64,000 nucleotides of DNA from the NCBI GenBank assembly GCA_001724215.1, contig MEDW01000003.1:1-64000 (forward strand). The letters are read 5' to 3'. This stretch comes from Erythrobacter sp. SCN 62-14 (GTDB lineage Bacteria; Pseudomonadota; Alphaproteobacteria; Sphingomonadales; Sphingomonadaceae). The notes below the pieces were generated by a model, which saw nothing but the letters and a program-made list of their open reading frames with translations, had not been told where the DNA came from and ran no database searches. Position numbers and translations under genes: made by a program. Below are positions 1 to 9,134 of the stretch, piece after piece. Each line of letters opens with the position of its first letter. Positions within the stretch are counted from its first letter, which is position 1.

Positions 1-444
1 TTCCTTGCGGTAGGTGATGTCGCCGCAGGCCTTGTCGAAGTGGCACGCGAGCGCACGCCGTCCTTCATCGGCCACGGCCGGATCGATTGGCGCAGCGGCG
101 ATATGCTTGATCCGGCGCTCGGCACTTTTGTTCATGTCGTCGCGATGGATTCGCTGATCCACTATCAGCCCGCCGATCTTGCTGATGCACTCGCGCAGCT
201 GGCCGAGCGCACCACGGGTTCGATCCTCTTCACTTTCGCGCCGCGCACCGCCTTGCTGCAGACGATGTACACCGTGGGCAAGCTGTTCCCGCGTTCGGAT
301 CGCTCGCCCGCGATTGTGCCGACGCTCGAATGGGAAATCCGCCACAGGCTCAAGCTGCTGCCCGGCTGGCGGATTGGCCGCACCAAGCGGATTTCGAGTG
401 GGTTCTACACCTCGCAGGCGCTGGAATTGGTGAGAGTGGGATGA
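1..444 (+). CDS. bchM: Magnesium-protoporphyrin O-methyltransferase, C-terminal part (5' end outside window)
   Basis: The frame is open from base 1 to a TGA at 442-444, giving the last 147 residues of a SAM-dependent methyltransferase. BchM methylates the ring-C propionate of Mg-protoporphyrin IX, the step just before the AcsF cyclase encoded downstream. Visible are the end of the SAM-binding fold (VEVARERTP, then GDMLDPALGTF) and the conserved VAMDSLIHY stretch typical of this family. Identity rests on this plus position: bchM directly upstream of lhaA-puhA is a standard order in purple bacterial photosynthesis clusters. The stop overlaps the lhaA start (ATGA). The GTG at 40 is internal, not the start. 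Confidence 0.9.
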   Translation, partial: FLAVGDVAAGLVEVARERTPSFIGHGRIDWRSGDMLDPALGTFVHVVAMDSLIHYQPADLADALAQLAERTTGSILFTFAPRTALLQTMYTVGKLFPRSDRSPAIVPTLEWEIRHRLKLLPGWRIGRTKRISSGFYTSQALELVRVG

Positions 445-1880
445 AACCAGAGGCTCGCCCCAAACCGCCGCATTGGACGGCCATGATCTACCGCATTCTG
501 CCTTTTGCAGATGCGGGAAGCACCGATCTGCCGATGAGCCAATTGCTGCGCCTGTCGCTGTTTCAGGTGACGGTGGGGATGGCGATGGTGCTGCTGAACG
601 GCACGCTCAACCGGGTGATGATCGTGGAGCTGGGCACACCGACCTGGCTGGTGGCGCTGCTGATTGCTGTGCCGGTGGTGGTCGCCCCGTTCCGCGCGCT
701 GATCGGGCACAAGTCTGACACGCACCGCTCGGTGCTGGGTTGGCGGCGCGTGCCCTATATCTGGTTTGGTTCGCTGATGCAGTTTGGCGGCCTTGCGATC
801 ATGCCTTTTGCGCTGCTGCTGCTTGGTGAGGCGGATCGGTTTGAGCTGGGGCTGGTGGCGGGCGCCCTAGCCTTCCTGCTGACCGGCATTGGATTTCACG
901 TGACGCAGACTGCGGGCCTTGCGCTGGCGACGGATCTGGCGCCTGAAATCAAGCGTCCGCGCGCGATTGCGCTGCTTTATGTCATGCTACTCGTTGGCAT
1001 GATGATCGCAGCCTTTGTGATTGGCGGCCTGCTGCATGATTACAGCCCGACCCGGCTGGTGCAGGTCATTCAGGGCACGGCGCTGATTACGCTGATCCTC
1101 AACACCATCGCCCTGTGGAAACAGGAGGCGCGCAATCCCAAGGCGACCGCGCCTGATCGCGATACGCCGACGTTCAGCGAATTGTGGCAGACTTTCATGC
1201 GCGATCGTCGCAACGCGCGGCTGCTTACCGCGATCGGCATTGGCGCTGCGGGCTTTGCCATGCAGGACGCTTTGCTTGAACCCTATGGCGGCGAAATCCT
1301 TAAACTGTCGGTGGGCGCGACGACCGGCCTTACCGGTGCATGGGCGCTTGGCTCGCTGATCGGGTTCATGTGGTCGGGCCGGATGCTGGGCTTTGGCGGC
1401 GATCCGATGCGGATTGCCGGCAAGGGTATTGTGATTGGCATCAATGCCTTCCTGATGGTGCTGTTTGCCGCGCCCTTGGGGTCGCCTGCGCTGCTTTATC
1501 TTGGCGCGCTCACCATCGGCATCGGGCTTGGGCTGTTCTCGGTTGGCACGCTGATGGAAGCGATGGCGCTGGCCAAGAGCGAAACCGCCGGCATGGCGCT
1601 GGGCGCCTGGGGTGCAGTGCAAGCCACTTGTGCAGGCGCTGGCATTGCGATTGGCGGCATCCTGCGCGATGTTGTCGCCATGTTGGTGCAAGGCGATGCC
1701 GCCACCGCTACGCTCGCCATGCGCTCGACCGGGTATAGCACAGTTTATGTTCTTGAGATTATCTTGCTTTTTATTGGGCTTATTGCGCTGGGGCCGCTCG
1801 TGGGCCGCAGCAGCCGAGAAGCTAAGAGTGACGCAGACCAGAGCGAGCAACCCTTTGGCCTGCAGGAATTTCCGACATGA
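441..1880 (+). CDS. lhaA: LhaA / PucC-family light-harvesting complex assembly transporter
   Basis: 479-residue membrane protein of the BCD (bacteriochlorophyll delivery) branch of the major facilitator superfamily. It has about twelve hydrophobic helices and the family hallmark near residues 75-110 (FRALIGHKSD, then LGWRRVPYIWFG). LhaA assists assembly of the LH1 antenna around the reaction centre, probably by handing over bacteriochlorophyll. The ATG at 441 overlaps the bchM stop by four bases, implying translational coupling. An upstream in-frame ATG at 330 lies inside bchM and is not credible. A 73-base gap separates it from puhA. PucC paralogues look similar; the bchM-lhaA-puhA order decides the name. 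Confidence 0.92.
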   Translation: MKPEARPKPPHWTAMIYRILPFADAGSTDLPMSQLLRLSLFQVTVGMAMVLLNGTLNRVMIVELGTPTWLVALLIAVPVVVAPFRALIGHKSDTHRSVLGWRRVPYIWFGSLMQFGGLAIMPFALLLLGEADRFELGLVAGALAFLLTGIGFHVTQTAGLALATDLAPEIKRPRAIALLYVMLLVGMMIAAFVIGGLLHDYSPTRLVQVIQGTALITLILNTIALWKQEARNPKATAPDRDTPTFSELWQTFMRDRRNARLLTAIGIGAAGFAMQDALLEPYGGEILKLSVGATTGLTGAWALGSLIGFMWSGRMLGFGGDPMRIAGKGIVIGINAFLMVLFAAPLGSPALLYLGALTIGIGLGLFSVGTLMEAMALAKSETAGMALGAWGAVQATCAGAGIAIGGILRDVVAMLVQGDAATATLAMRSTGYSTVYVLEIILLFIGLIALGPLVGRSSREAKSDADQSEQPFGLQEFPT

Positions 1881-1953
1881 TTGCCGCCTTTAAAATGCCA
1901 CCTGTCCCTGCCCAAGGCGCGATTGCCGCATGTTTCCATGAGAGGAACGTCAC

Positions 1954-2745
1954 ATGATGAACCACACTTATATTGTCGGCACATTCGATGTTGCCGAAGC
2001 CGCTTTCCTGCTGTTCTTTGTCTTCTTCATCGCGTTGGTGTTCTACCTCAACAAGGAGAGCCGGCGCGAAGGCTATCCGCTCGAAGATGAACTGACCGGG
2101 CGCATCCATCCCGGCAGCCTGTTCGATGGTGACAAGAAAGTGTTCAAGCTGCCCAATGGCCGCGGAACCTATATTCCCGAAGACGTGCCGCGTGATCCCG
2201 TGAGCATTCCGGCCAAGCCTGCGTTCCACTCGGCGGGCGCTCCTTATGTTCCGACCGGCGATCCCATGATCGATGGCCTTGGTCCGGCAGCTTGGGCAAA
2301 CCGCGCCAAATACCCCGACGTGACCGCAGATGGCCGTCCGCGTATCATTCCGATCGGCAATTCCTATCACGAAATGGAAATTGCCCCGGGTGATCCCAAC
2401 ATCATGGGCTGGCCGGTCAAGGCGGCTGATGGCAAGATTGCCGGCAAGATCACCGATATCTGGACCGATCAGGCCGAACACATCATCCGTTATCTTGAAG
2501 TCACGACCAATTCGGGCAAGAAAGTGCTTGCTCCGATGATGGTGGCCGCCGTCCAGACCAAGGGCTTCTTTGGCGACAAGCCGGAGCTGGTGGAAATCGA
2601 TGCGATCACCGCCGAGCAATTCGAGAACGTGCCTGAACTCGAAACCCCCGGCCAGATCACCCGCTACGAAGAAGATCGCATTCAGGCCTATTTCGGCGGC
2701 GGCTACATGTATGCAACCCCGGAAAGGGCAGAACCGTGGCTGTGA
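1954..2745 (+). CDS. puhA: Photosynthetic reaction centre H subunit
   Basis: 263 residues. One N-terminal transmembrane helix (about residues 12-33, rich in F/L/V) is followed by the cytoplasmic PRC-barrel domain that caps the L/M core and guides protons to QB. Family landmarks are YLNKESRREGYPLE after the helix, FKLPNGRGTYIPED and the late GKITDIWTDQAEHIIRYLEV segment. The RBS GAGAGGAAC (1940-1948) lies before tandem ATGs at 1954 and 1957; the second gives a more usual spacing, so the protein may start MNHTY. Its stop overlaps puhB. The puf genes for L and M are not in this window. Confidence 0.97.
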   Translation: MMNHTYIVGTFDVAEAAFLLFFVFFIALVFYLNKESRREGYPLEDELTGRIHPGSLFDGDKKVFKLPNGRGTYIPEDVPRDPVSIPAKPAFHSAGAPYVPTGDPMIDGLGPAAWANRAKYPDVTADGRPRIIPIGNSYHEMEIAPGDPNIMGWPVKAADGKIAGKITDIWTDQAEHIIRYLEVTTNSGKKVLAPMMVAAVQTKGFFGDKPELVEIDAITAEQFENVPELETPGQITRYEEDRIQAYFGGGYMYATPERAEPWL

Positions 2746-3515
2746 ACCAAAGCACTGATCAGGGGGCGGCAAACCCGCTGCCCCCCGGTCTTGATCACGC
2801 GCTGCTGGAGGGCGATGGCCCCACCGCACATGGCGACAAGATGGGCACTCCGCAGCCGGATGAACGTGTCTTGTGGAAGGGGCGTCCCAATGTCGCTCTG
2901 CTTGCTCGCGGCGCGTTCCGCACCTACTGGATTGCGTTCTACTTTGCCGTGCTCGTCGCGGTCTCATTGGCCACAAACCGGCCAGGCACCGCTGCTATCA
3001 TGGCAGGCGCCGGGGTTGTCACCATCGCAATCCTTTATTTCCTTGCATGGCTGAGTGCGCGCAGCACGCTTTACATTCTCACAGATGTGCGGGTCATTAT
3101 GCGCATCGGCATGGCCATCGAAACCCGGATCAATGTGCCTTTGAAGCAAGTCAAAGCGGCGCATCTTCGTGACAGCGGCAAGGGATTTGGCGACATTGCG
3201 CTGGAATTGAATGGTGATAGGTTGCTTGGTGTCGTGCTCCTGTGGCCGCATCTGCGCCCCTGGCATATCAATCACCCTCAGCCCATGTTGCGCGCCATTC
3301 CCGAGGTTGCACGCGTTGCCCAAATGATGGCCGATGCACGCGCGATTTATGGTGAAATTGAACAGAATTTGAGCGATATCAAAGAACCGGCTGCTGGACC
3401 TGCTCATCAGGGTGTCGGGTCCGTTGGCGCAGCCACGCTGCGTCCAGCGGCCACAACGCGCCCCGGTCTTGGTGATCCGCTTGGCGACAAGGGACTGGAG
3501 GGAGCTCCCGCATGA
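2736..3515 (+). CDS. puhB: Photosynthetic complex assembly protein PuhB
   Basis: 259 residues, starting at GTG 2736 (a second GTG at 2742 is possible) and overlapping the end of puhA. It contains two hydrophobic helices around residues 65-110 and a bacterial PH-like domain after them (residues about 110-200, with ITDVRVIMRIGMAIETRIN-type strands). PuhB dimers act in assembly of the reaction centre and LH1 in Rhodobacter. The C-terminal 40 residues are Gly/Ala/Pro rich and probably disordered. It ends by overlapping puhC by four bases. Confidence 0.92.
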   Translation: MAVNQSTDQGAANPLPPGLDHALLEGDGPTAHGDKMGTPQPDERVLWKGRPNVALLARGAFRTYWIAFYFAVLVAVSLATNRPGTAAIMAGAGVVTIAILYFLAWLSARSTLYILTDVRVIMRIGMAIETRINVPLKQVKAAHLRDSGKGFGDIALELNGDRLLGVVLLWPHLRPWHINHPQPMLRAIPEVARVAQMMADARAIYGEIEQNLSDIKEPAAGPAHQGVGSVGAATLRPAATTRPGLGDPLGDKGLEGAPA

Positions 3516-4015
3516 TCGTTCGGGAATACGAAAAAGACGAAGTCACCGTCCACCGCGTGCCCTTGCTGTTGATGGGCGGTCTGGTGCTGATTTCGATCAT
3601 CCTCACGCTGCTGGTCACCAATGGCTATCTGCCCAAAAGCGCCGTGGCTGCTCAATATCGGGCTGAGGCCAATATTGAAGCGGCGGTGCAGCGTCCGATC
3701 AAATTCTACGATGAAGAAGACGGCACAGTGCGGGTTGAGGATGCCGACACCGGCGAAGTGGTGGGACGCTTTGGTATCGGCGAAGGTGGCTTCATCCGTA
3801 CCAGCGTGCGCAGCCTGGTGCATCAGCGTCGGATCCGCGATCAGGGTCCTGAAGTCCCGTTCCAATTGATCGGCTGGTCGGATTCCTCGCTGACCTTGCT
3901 TGATCCGGTCACTGATCGCAGCGTGGAAGTGGCCAATTTTGGACCCGACAACCGCTTGGTCTTTTCCAACATGCTGCCTGAAGAAAACGGATTTTCGCGC
4001 AGGGGGCGCAAATGA
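3512..4015 (+). CDS. puhC: Photosynthetic complex assembly protein PuhC
   Basis: 167 residues with a single N-terminal membrane anchor (about 17-39) followed by a periplasmic domain. The piece IKFYDEEDGTVRVEDADTGE and the GEGGFIRTSVRSL segment are characteristic of PuhC, which is needed for normal reaction-centre/LH1 levels. ATG at 3512 overlaps the puhB stop (ATGA), and the next gene overlaps its own stop in the same way, so puhB-puhC-orf-acsF is one tightly coupled translational unit. Confidence 0.92.
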   Translation: MIVREYEKDEVTVHRVPLLLMGGLVLISIILTLLVTNGYLPKSAVAAQYRAEANIEAAVQRPIKFYDEEDGTVRVEDADTGEVVGRFGIGEGGFIRTSVRSLVHQRRIRDQGPEVPFQLIGWSDSSLTLLDPVTDRSVEVANFGPDNRLVFSNMLPEENGFSRRGRK

Positions 4016-4299
4016 CCAGTCGTCAGTTCGATATCCCCTGCACCATCACGATCGAACAGAGCCCGGATCATTTCCACGCGCATGTCGAGCTGGAGGGTGA
4101 CATCCCGCTCTATCCGGGAGATGAGGTCAAGGTGCATGGCGCGCCGATGACGGTGGATTTCGGACAGAGCCTGCAATTCACCCGCATGGCGACAGTCAAG
4201 CGCGCCAATGCCCTCACCCGCGCTTGGACGCGGATGGCCGCCTATTTCGATCTTACCGAATTGTACGAAGTCAGTTTCAACCCCGGGAGCATCCGATGA
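4012..4299 (+). CDS. Small conserved photosynthesis-cluster protein of unknown function
   Basis: 95-residue soluble protein with no signal peptide, no transmembrane segment and no cysteine cluster. It appears to be a small beta-rich fold ([30 protein letters not shown]). It overlaps puhC upstream and acsF downstream by four bases each, so it is expressed with both. A gene of this size sits between puhC and acsF in many phototrophic proteobacteria, which suggests a role in bacteriochlorophyll synthesis or complex assembly. No function can be read from the sequence itself. Confidence 0.8.
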   Translation: MTSRQFDIPCTITIEQSPDHFHAHVELEGDIPLYPGDEVKVHGAPMTVDFGQSLQFTRMATVKRANALTRAWTRMAAYFDLTELYEVSFNPGSIR

Positions 4300-5375
4300 A
4301 CGCCCACACCACCATCACCCCCCCAGCCCAGGAAGCCAAGCCTGATACGCTGGCGATGGCGGCGCATGAAACCGTGCTCTCGCCCCGGTTCTACACCACC
4401 GATTTCGACGCGCTCGACAAGATTGACGTGAGCCTCGTGCGGGCAGAGTGGGATCAGTTGATGGCCGATATGGTGGCCGACCCCAATAAAAAGCACTTCC
4501 GCAAGAATGAAAGCTTCGACGGGGTGATCAGCGCGCTCGAACCGGAACTGCGGGCCGAATTCATCGATTTTCTGGTGTCCTCGCTGACCAGCGAATTTTC
4601 CGGCTGCATTCTCTACGCCGAAATCGCAAAGCGCACCAAGAACCCCGACATGAAGCAGCTGTTCAAGCTGCTCGCCCGCGATGAAAGCCGCCATGCCGGG
4701 TTCATCAACGAAACTTTGAAGGATGAAGGCATCGGGATCAATCTGGGCTTTCTCACCAAGTCCAAGAAGTATCACTACTTCAAGCCGAAATTCATCTGGT
4801 ACTCGGTCTATCTGTCCGAGAAGATCGGCTATGCCCGCTACATCACGATCTACCGCCAATTGGCGCGCAATCCGCAATATAAGTTTCACCCGATCTTCGA
4901 TTGGTTTGAACAATGGTGCAACGACGAGTTCCGCCATGGCGAGGCCTTCGCCATGATCATGCGCGCTGATCCCAAGCTGCTGAAAGGCTATAACAAGCTG
5001 TGGATCCGCTTCTTCCTCGTCGCGGTCTATGCCACGATGTATGTGCGCGATCACGCGCGGCCTGCCTTCCACGCAGCACTGGGCGTTGATCCGACCGAAT
5101 ATGATTACGAGGTGTTCAAGGTGTGCAACCAGATCACCCGGCAGGTCTATCCGATGGAACTCGACATCGACAGCCCGGCCTTCCGCCGCCAGATGGAAGC
5201 GATGCGCCTTGCCTCGCTGCGCATCGAGGAAGGCAAGCGTCAGGGCGGCATCGGCGGCCTTGCCAAGCGGGTTTCCGGCATGGCAGGCGCTGGCCTTGCC
5301 TTTGCGCGGCTTTATCTGCACCCGACCAAAAAGAATGAACTGCCCGCCACCATCCGGATGCAGCCTGCATGGTAA
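4296..5375 (+). CDS. acsF: Aerobic Mg-protoporphyrin IX monomethyl ester oxidative cyclase
   Basis: 359-residue di-iron enzyme that uses O2 to form the isocyclic ring E of (bacterio)chlorophyll, acting directly after BchM. Two iron-binding DExRH motifs are present: DESRHAGF at about residue 128 and DEFRHGEAF at about 210. The ATG at 4296 overlaps the stop of the small upstream gene (ATGA); an in-frame ATG at 4224 lies inside that gene and is rejected. An oxygen-requiring cyclase means pigment can be made under air, as expected for an aerobic anoxygenic phototroph. No bchE, the anaerobic alternative, is present in the window. Confidence 0.96.
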   Translation: MNAHTTITPPAQEAKPDTLAMAAHETVLSPRFYTTDFDALDKIDVSLVRAEWDQLMADMVADPNKKHFRKNESFDGVISALEPELRAEFIDFLVSSLTSEFSGCILYAEIAKRTKNPDMKQLFKLLARDESRHAGFINETLKDEGIGINLGFLTKSKKYHYFKPKFIWYSVYLSEKIGYARYITIYRQLARNPQYKFHPIFDWFEQWCNDEFRHGEAFAMIMRADPKLLKGYNKLWIRFFLVAVYATMYVRDHARPAFHAALGVDPTEYDYEVFKVCNQITRQVYPMELDIDSPAFRRQMEAMRLASLRIEEGKRQGGIGGLAKRVSGMAGAGLAFARLYLHPTKKNELPATIRMQPAW

Positions 5376-6238
5376 GCTGGGAAGGCCATATTCTCCCCTT
5401 CATCGTGACGGTTGTGGTGTGGTTTGTGGCAACGGGCCTGGTCGCCTGGGCCGATAACCGCCCGCGTTCCACTTTCTCACGCAGTCAGATGGTGGGCAGC
5501 ATCAGCGGGATCGCGGGGCTCGTCGTGATCCTGTTCGCCTCGCTGTCGGCAGAGGTATGGGCAATCTATCTCGGCTTTATCGGTGCACTGATGGTGTGGG
5601 GCTGGCATGAAATCAGCTTTCTCACAGGCGCGGCGGCTGGCCCGCGCCGCGGCCCTGCCGACCCTTCGCTCAAGGGGGTCGCGCGTTTCAGGCAGGCGGC
5701 ATCCACAGTGATGCATCACGAGGTCGCGCTGGCGCTGACTGCGCTGCTGCTGATTTCGCTGTCATGGAATGTGCCCAATCAGATCGGGGCAAGCGTGTTT
5801 GTGCTGATGTTCGCGATGCGGCTGATCTCCAAGATCAACCTGTTTGTGGGCGTGCCCAATTCGTCTGTCGAAATGCTGCCCGATCACCTTGCCTACCTAA
5901 AGTCCTATTTCGGCCCAAACCGAATGACGCCACTTTTGGCCGTGTCGATGATGGCCATCGCCAGCACGGCGGTCTGGTTTGCGAACGCCGCGCTTGCTGC
6001 CCCTGTCGGCAGCGCGCAGATGGTTGGAGCAAGCCTTTTGTTCACGCTTTCGCTGTTGGGCGTGATTGAACACCTGTTCCTCTCGCTTCCGTTCCGTGAC
6101 GGGATGCTGTGGGGTTGGGCGCTTCCGCAGAGCAAGCTGGCACAGGGCAAGCTGGCGGAGGCCAAGGTCAATGTTCCGGGCAAGCGGGATATTGCAAATG
6201 TAAACATGGATGCAAAAGGGACACCCCATGGATTTTGA
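5369..6238 (+). CDS. puhE: Putative photosynthetic complex assembly protein PuhE
   Basis: 289-residue polytopic membrane protein with about seven hydrophobic helices (for example residues 10-28, 45-78, 115-155, 185-240). Motifs shared with PuhE are [15 protein letters not shown] and [18 protein letters not shown]. PuhE modulates bacteriochlorophyll synthesis and reaction-centre formation in Rhodobacter; its mechanism is not known. It overlaps acsF by seven bases and its own stop lies inside the hemA reading frame, continuing the coupled operon. Confidence 0.9.
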   Translation: MVSWEGHILPFIVTVVVWFVATGLVAWADNRPRSTFSRSQMVGSISGIAGLVVILFASLSAEVWAIYLGFIGALMVWGWHEISFLTGAAAGPRRGPADPSLKGVARFRQAASTVMHHEVALALTALLLISLSWNVPNQIGASVFVLMFAMRLISKINLFVGVPNSSVEMLPDHLAYLKSYFGPNRMTPLLAVSMMAIASTAVWFANAALAAPVGSAQMVGASLLFTLSLLGVIEHLFLSLPFRDGMLWGWALPQSKLAQGKLAEAKVNVPGKRDIANVNMDAKGTPHGF

Positions 6239-7448
6239 CGCTTTTTTCGCCCGCGAACTCGACAAGGTGCGTGAAGACGGGCGCTATCGGGTGTTCACCG
6301 ATATCAAGCGCCACCGCGGCCGCTTCCCTCATGCCACGCGCTTCATTGGTGAGGAAACACAGGCTGTTACCGTGTGGTGCTCCAACGATTATCTTGGCAT
6401 GGGCCAGCACCCCGAGGTGTTGCAGGCCATGCATGACTGCCTCGACGAATGCGGTGCCGGCGCAGGCGGCACGCGCAACATTTCGGGCACCAACCATCAC
6501 CACGTCCTGCTTGAGCAGGAACTGGCCGATCTGCACGGCAAAGAAGCCGCACTCTTGTTCACTTCGGGCTATGTCTCGAACTGGGCGGGCATCGGAACAC
6601 TCGCAGCCAAGATCCCGGGCTGCGTGGTGTTTTCCGATGCCCTCAACCATGCCTCGATGATCGAAGGGGTGCGCCACAGCCGCGCGCCTTACAAGATCTG
6701 GAAGCATAATGACCCTGAGGATCTGGACCGTCTGCTGTCCGATTACGGCCCCGAAGTGCCCAAGCTGGTGATCTTCGAAAGCGTCTATTCGATGGATGGC
6801 GATATTGCGCCGATCGCTGAAATTCTTGACGTGTGCGAAAAACACGGCGCAATGAGCTATATCGACGAGGTTCACGCGGTGGGCCTTTACGGCCCGCGCG
6901 GCGGCGGCATTGCCGAACGCGAAGGGTTGATGGACCGCATCACTGTGATCGAAGGCACGCTCGGCAAGGCGTTCGGCGTGATGGGTGGCTATATCGCGGC
7001 GAGCAAGGATCTGGTTGATTTTGTGCGCAGCTTTGCCAGCGGCTTTATCTTCTCCACCGCCCTGCCCCCTGCCATCGCAGCGGGGGCGGCAGCCAGCATT
7101 CGTCACCTAAAAACCAGCAGCGTCGAACGCGAAATGCAGCAGGAGCGCGTTGCACAAGTGCGTCGCAAGCTCGACATGATGGGCATTCCGCATCTGCCCA
7201 ATCCCAGCCACATCATCCCGGTGATGGTGGGTGATGCCAAGAAGTGCAAAATGATCAGCGACTGGCTGATGGACAATCACGGCATCTATGTCCAGCCGAT
7301 CAATTATCCCACTGTCCCGGTCGGGACCGAGCGGCTGCGCCTGACCCCTTCGCCGGTGCACACCGATGGCGATATTGACCGGCTAATCAAAGCGCTTTCC
7401 GAAATCTGGTCGCAGTGTGAGCTTGCCCGGATGGCCACGGCCGCCTGA
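6228..7448 (+). CDS. hemA: 5-aminolevulinate synthase
   Basis: 406-residue pyridoxal-phosphate enzyme that condenses glycine and succinyl-CoA to 5-aminolevulinate, the first committed tetrapyrrole precursor (Shemin pathway, typical of Alphaproteobacteria). Family landmarks: [13 protein letters not shown] near residue 50, [12 protein letters not shown] near 85, the pre-cofactor [15 protein letters not shown] and the Schiff-base lysine in [14 protein letters not shown] at about 248. The start at ATG 6228 follows AAAGGGA at six to seven bases; an in-frame ATG at 6210 is possible. Having hemA at the end of the bch/puh operon links precursor supply to pigment demand. A strong terminator follows. 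Confidence 0.96.
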   Translation: MDFDAFFARELDKVREDGRYRVFTDIKRHRGRFPHATRFIGEETQAVTVWCSNDYLGMGQHPEVLQAMHDCLDECGAGAGGTRNISGTNHHHVLLEQELADLHGKEAALLFTSGYVSNWAGIGTLAAKIPGCVVFSDALNHASMIEGVRHSRAPYKIWKHNDPEDLDRLLSDYGPEVPKLVIFESVYSMDGDIAPIAEILDVCEKHGAMSYIDEVHAVGLYGPRGGGIAEREGLMDRITVIEGTLGKAFGVMGGYIAASKDLVDFVRSFASGFIFSTALPPAIAAGAAASIRHLKTSSVEREMQQERVAQVRRKLDMMGIPHLPNPSHIIPVMVGDAKKCKMISDWLMDNHGIYVQPINYPTVPVGTERLRLTPSPVHTDGDIDRLIKALSEIWSQCELARMATAA

Positions 7449-7530
7449 TCGTGATGCAAAGGAGCGCAAGAGGGCGCGGATAACCACGCTCCCTCCCCCT
7501 CGTCAGCATTGCCTCCGAGACACCAGACAC

Positions 7531-7565
7531 AAAAAAGGCGGCGTGGTTTCCCACACCGCCTTTTT
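7531..7565. terminator. Bidirectional rho-independent terminator
   Basis: Fifteen-base arms (AAAAAGGCGGCGTGG and CCACACCGCCTTTTT) with one mismatch enclose a TTTC loop. A-tract and T-tract flank the GC stem on both sides, so it can stop transcription from hemA (+) and from the convergent cytochrome gene (-). It lies midway between the two stops. Confidence 0.9.
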
Positions 7566-7588
7566 CATTGAACAGTGGCCTCAGCCGA

Positions 7589-8110
7589 TCAGCTCTTGGT
7601 GCTTTCGAGATAAGCAATCAGGTTGGCGCGGTCCTGCGGGTTCTTGATGCCCGGGAAAGCCATCTTGGTGCCCGGCATGAAGCCCTTGGGATCTTCGAGG
7701 TATTCAAACAGCACGTCGGTGGTCCAGGTCACGCCGCTGTTCTTGTTGGCATCCGAATAGTTGAAGCCAGGGACGGTGCCCGACTTGCGGCCCACGATGT
7801 TGTGGAGCGACGGGCCAACGCGGTTCACGCCTTCGTCAAGCACGTGGCACGAACGGCATAGAGCGAACACGCGCTCACCAGCCTTCACGTCGGTGGTCAT
7901 GCCGGCAAAACCAGCGGTTGCAGCAGCCGGGGTAGCAGCGGCTTCTTCGGTAGCAGCTTCTTCAGCCGGAGCTTCTTCCTCGGCCGGGGCTTCCATTTCA
8001 GCCGGAGCTTCGGGAGCCGGAGCGGCCGCTTCTTCAGCGCCGCCGCCACAAGCCGAAACGGTCACGAGGCTGGCCAGCGCAATTGCGCTCAACAGGGTAG
8101 TACGCTTCAT
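7589..8110 (-). CDS. Class I cytochrome c lipoprotein with long Ala/Glu/Pro tether
   Basis: 173 residues. The signal peptide ends in a lipobox, SLVTVSAC, with Cys21 as lipidated residue. Residues 25-68 form a low-complexity A/E/P/T tether. The haem domain starts near residue 75, with CRSCH at 85-89 and the axial Met at about 150 in GTKMAFPG, as in mitochondrial-type cytochromes c/c2. The design is a membrane-tethered, swinging periplasmic electron carrier. Lying convergent to the photosynthesis operon, it is a reasonable candidate to carry electrons to the reaction centre or to the cbb3 oxidase, but neither partner is proven by the sequence. Confidence 0.92.
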   Translation of the reverse strand: MKRTTLLSAIALASLVTVSACGGGAEEAAAPAPEAPAEMEAPAEEEAPAEEAATEEAAATPAAATAGFAGMTTDVKAGERVFALCRSCHVLDEGVNRVGPSLHNIVGRKSGTVPGFNYSDANKNSGVTWTTDVLFEYLEDPKGFMPGTKMAFPGIKNPQDRANLIAYLESTKS

Positions 8111-8320
8111 GATTGCATGTCCTCTAACAACTGATGTCCTCCCGCATCGCGTGAGGCTTTAAAACACTTTTTCCGCTATGAAAAGCGGCGCCGTGCAGCG
8201 GGTTTGCGCAGTTTTGCGCCCGTCCGCCTTTTATCCCAACGCACCGATCGCAAAAGCGTTTCATAGCCCCCGAAAAGTCGGCCAGTTGCCTTGTGCTGCG
8301 GGCTGGCTAAAAGGACCGGC

Positions 8321-9130
8321 ATGAAAGACCTTCCCTGGCACAGCAAAACCATTCTCGCCCTCGCCGCATTCCTGCCGGTGTTCTTCCTGATCGCCGCGCT
8401 TGGCACCAAGATCGGGATCTGGGGCTGGCAGATTGGTCTCCTCGCGCTGACGATGGGGGGGGGATTCCTGCTGGCTGCGGGTTTGGCGCTGGTGTCGCTG
8501 GTGTCGCTGGTGATGGTGCTGGTGTTGCTGAAAAAACCGCGCAACAACACCCGCGCCGGCATCGCACTAAGCGGTGTGGTGGTGGCTGGCGCTGTGCTGA
8601 TCACTTTCGGCTCGATGGCGAGCACCGCGCAGGACAATCCGATCCATGACGTTGCAACCGACACCGCCAACCCGCCCGCCTTTTCACAAGCCACCATGGC
8701 TGCGCGCGAGAAATCGGGAGCCAATCCGCTCAATGATTACCAGACCCCGCTGAGCGAAATCCCGCTTTTTGCCGAGGTATCGCCAAGCCTTGCGGTTCGC
8801 AGCCATGCGCAGATCATCACCGATATCTATCCGACGCTCCGTCCACTGCCTCTGGGGCGCGCCACTGCACAAGCAGGCGCAGCCGCCGTCGCTGCGGCGA
8901 TGGACGATCTGGGGTTCAAGAACATTCGCATCGACAGTGAGGCAGGAATTGTCGAAGGCGTGGCCGAAACCCGCTGGTTCGGTTTCAGGGATGATATGGT
9001 GGCGCGCATCGGCGCGAACCAGATCGACTTCCGGTCGGTTAGCCGGGTCGGGCAAAGCGATCTCGGCGCCAATGCCAAGCGCATTGAGGCCCTGCGCGCT
9101 GCAACATCTGTGCGCCTTGGCGGAAACTGA
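8321..9130 (+). CDS. DUF1499 family membrane protein
   Basis: 269 residues. Three hydrophobic helices occupy about residues 10-32, 36-64 and 72-95; the rest (about 150-265) is a DUF1499 domain, recognisable from AQIITDIYPTLRPLPLG, the AGIVEGVAETRWFGFRDDM segment and the C-terminal SRVGQSDLGANAKRI, which in this family forms its most conserved block. The function of DUF1499 is unknown. ATG 8321 follows AAAAGGA; the upstream ATG at 8291 lacks a ribosome site. It is divergent from the cytochrome gene and convergent with the next gene, four bases from its end. Confidence 0.85.
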   Translation: MKDLPWHSKTILALAAFLPVFFLIAALGTKIGIWGWQIGLLALTMGGGFLLAAGLALVSLVSLVMVLVLLKKPRNNTRAGIALSGVVVAGAVLITFGSMASTAQDNPIHDVATDTANPPAFSQATMAAREKSGANPLNDYQTPLSEIPLFAEVSPSLAVRSHAQIITDIYPTLRPLPLGRATAQAGAAAVAAAMDDLGFKNIRIDSEAGIVEGVAETRWFGFRDDMVARIGANQIDFRSVSRVGQSDLGANAKRIEALRAATSVRLGGN

Positions 9131-9134
9131 TCAG

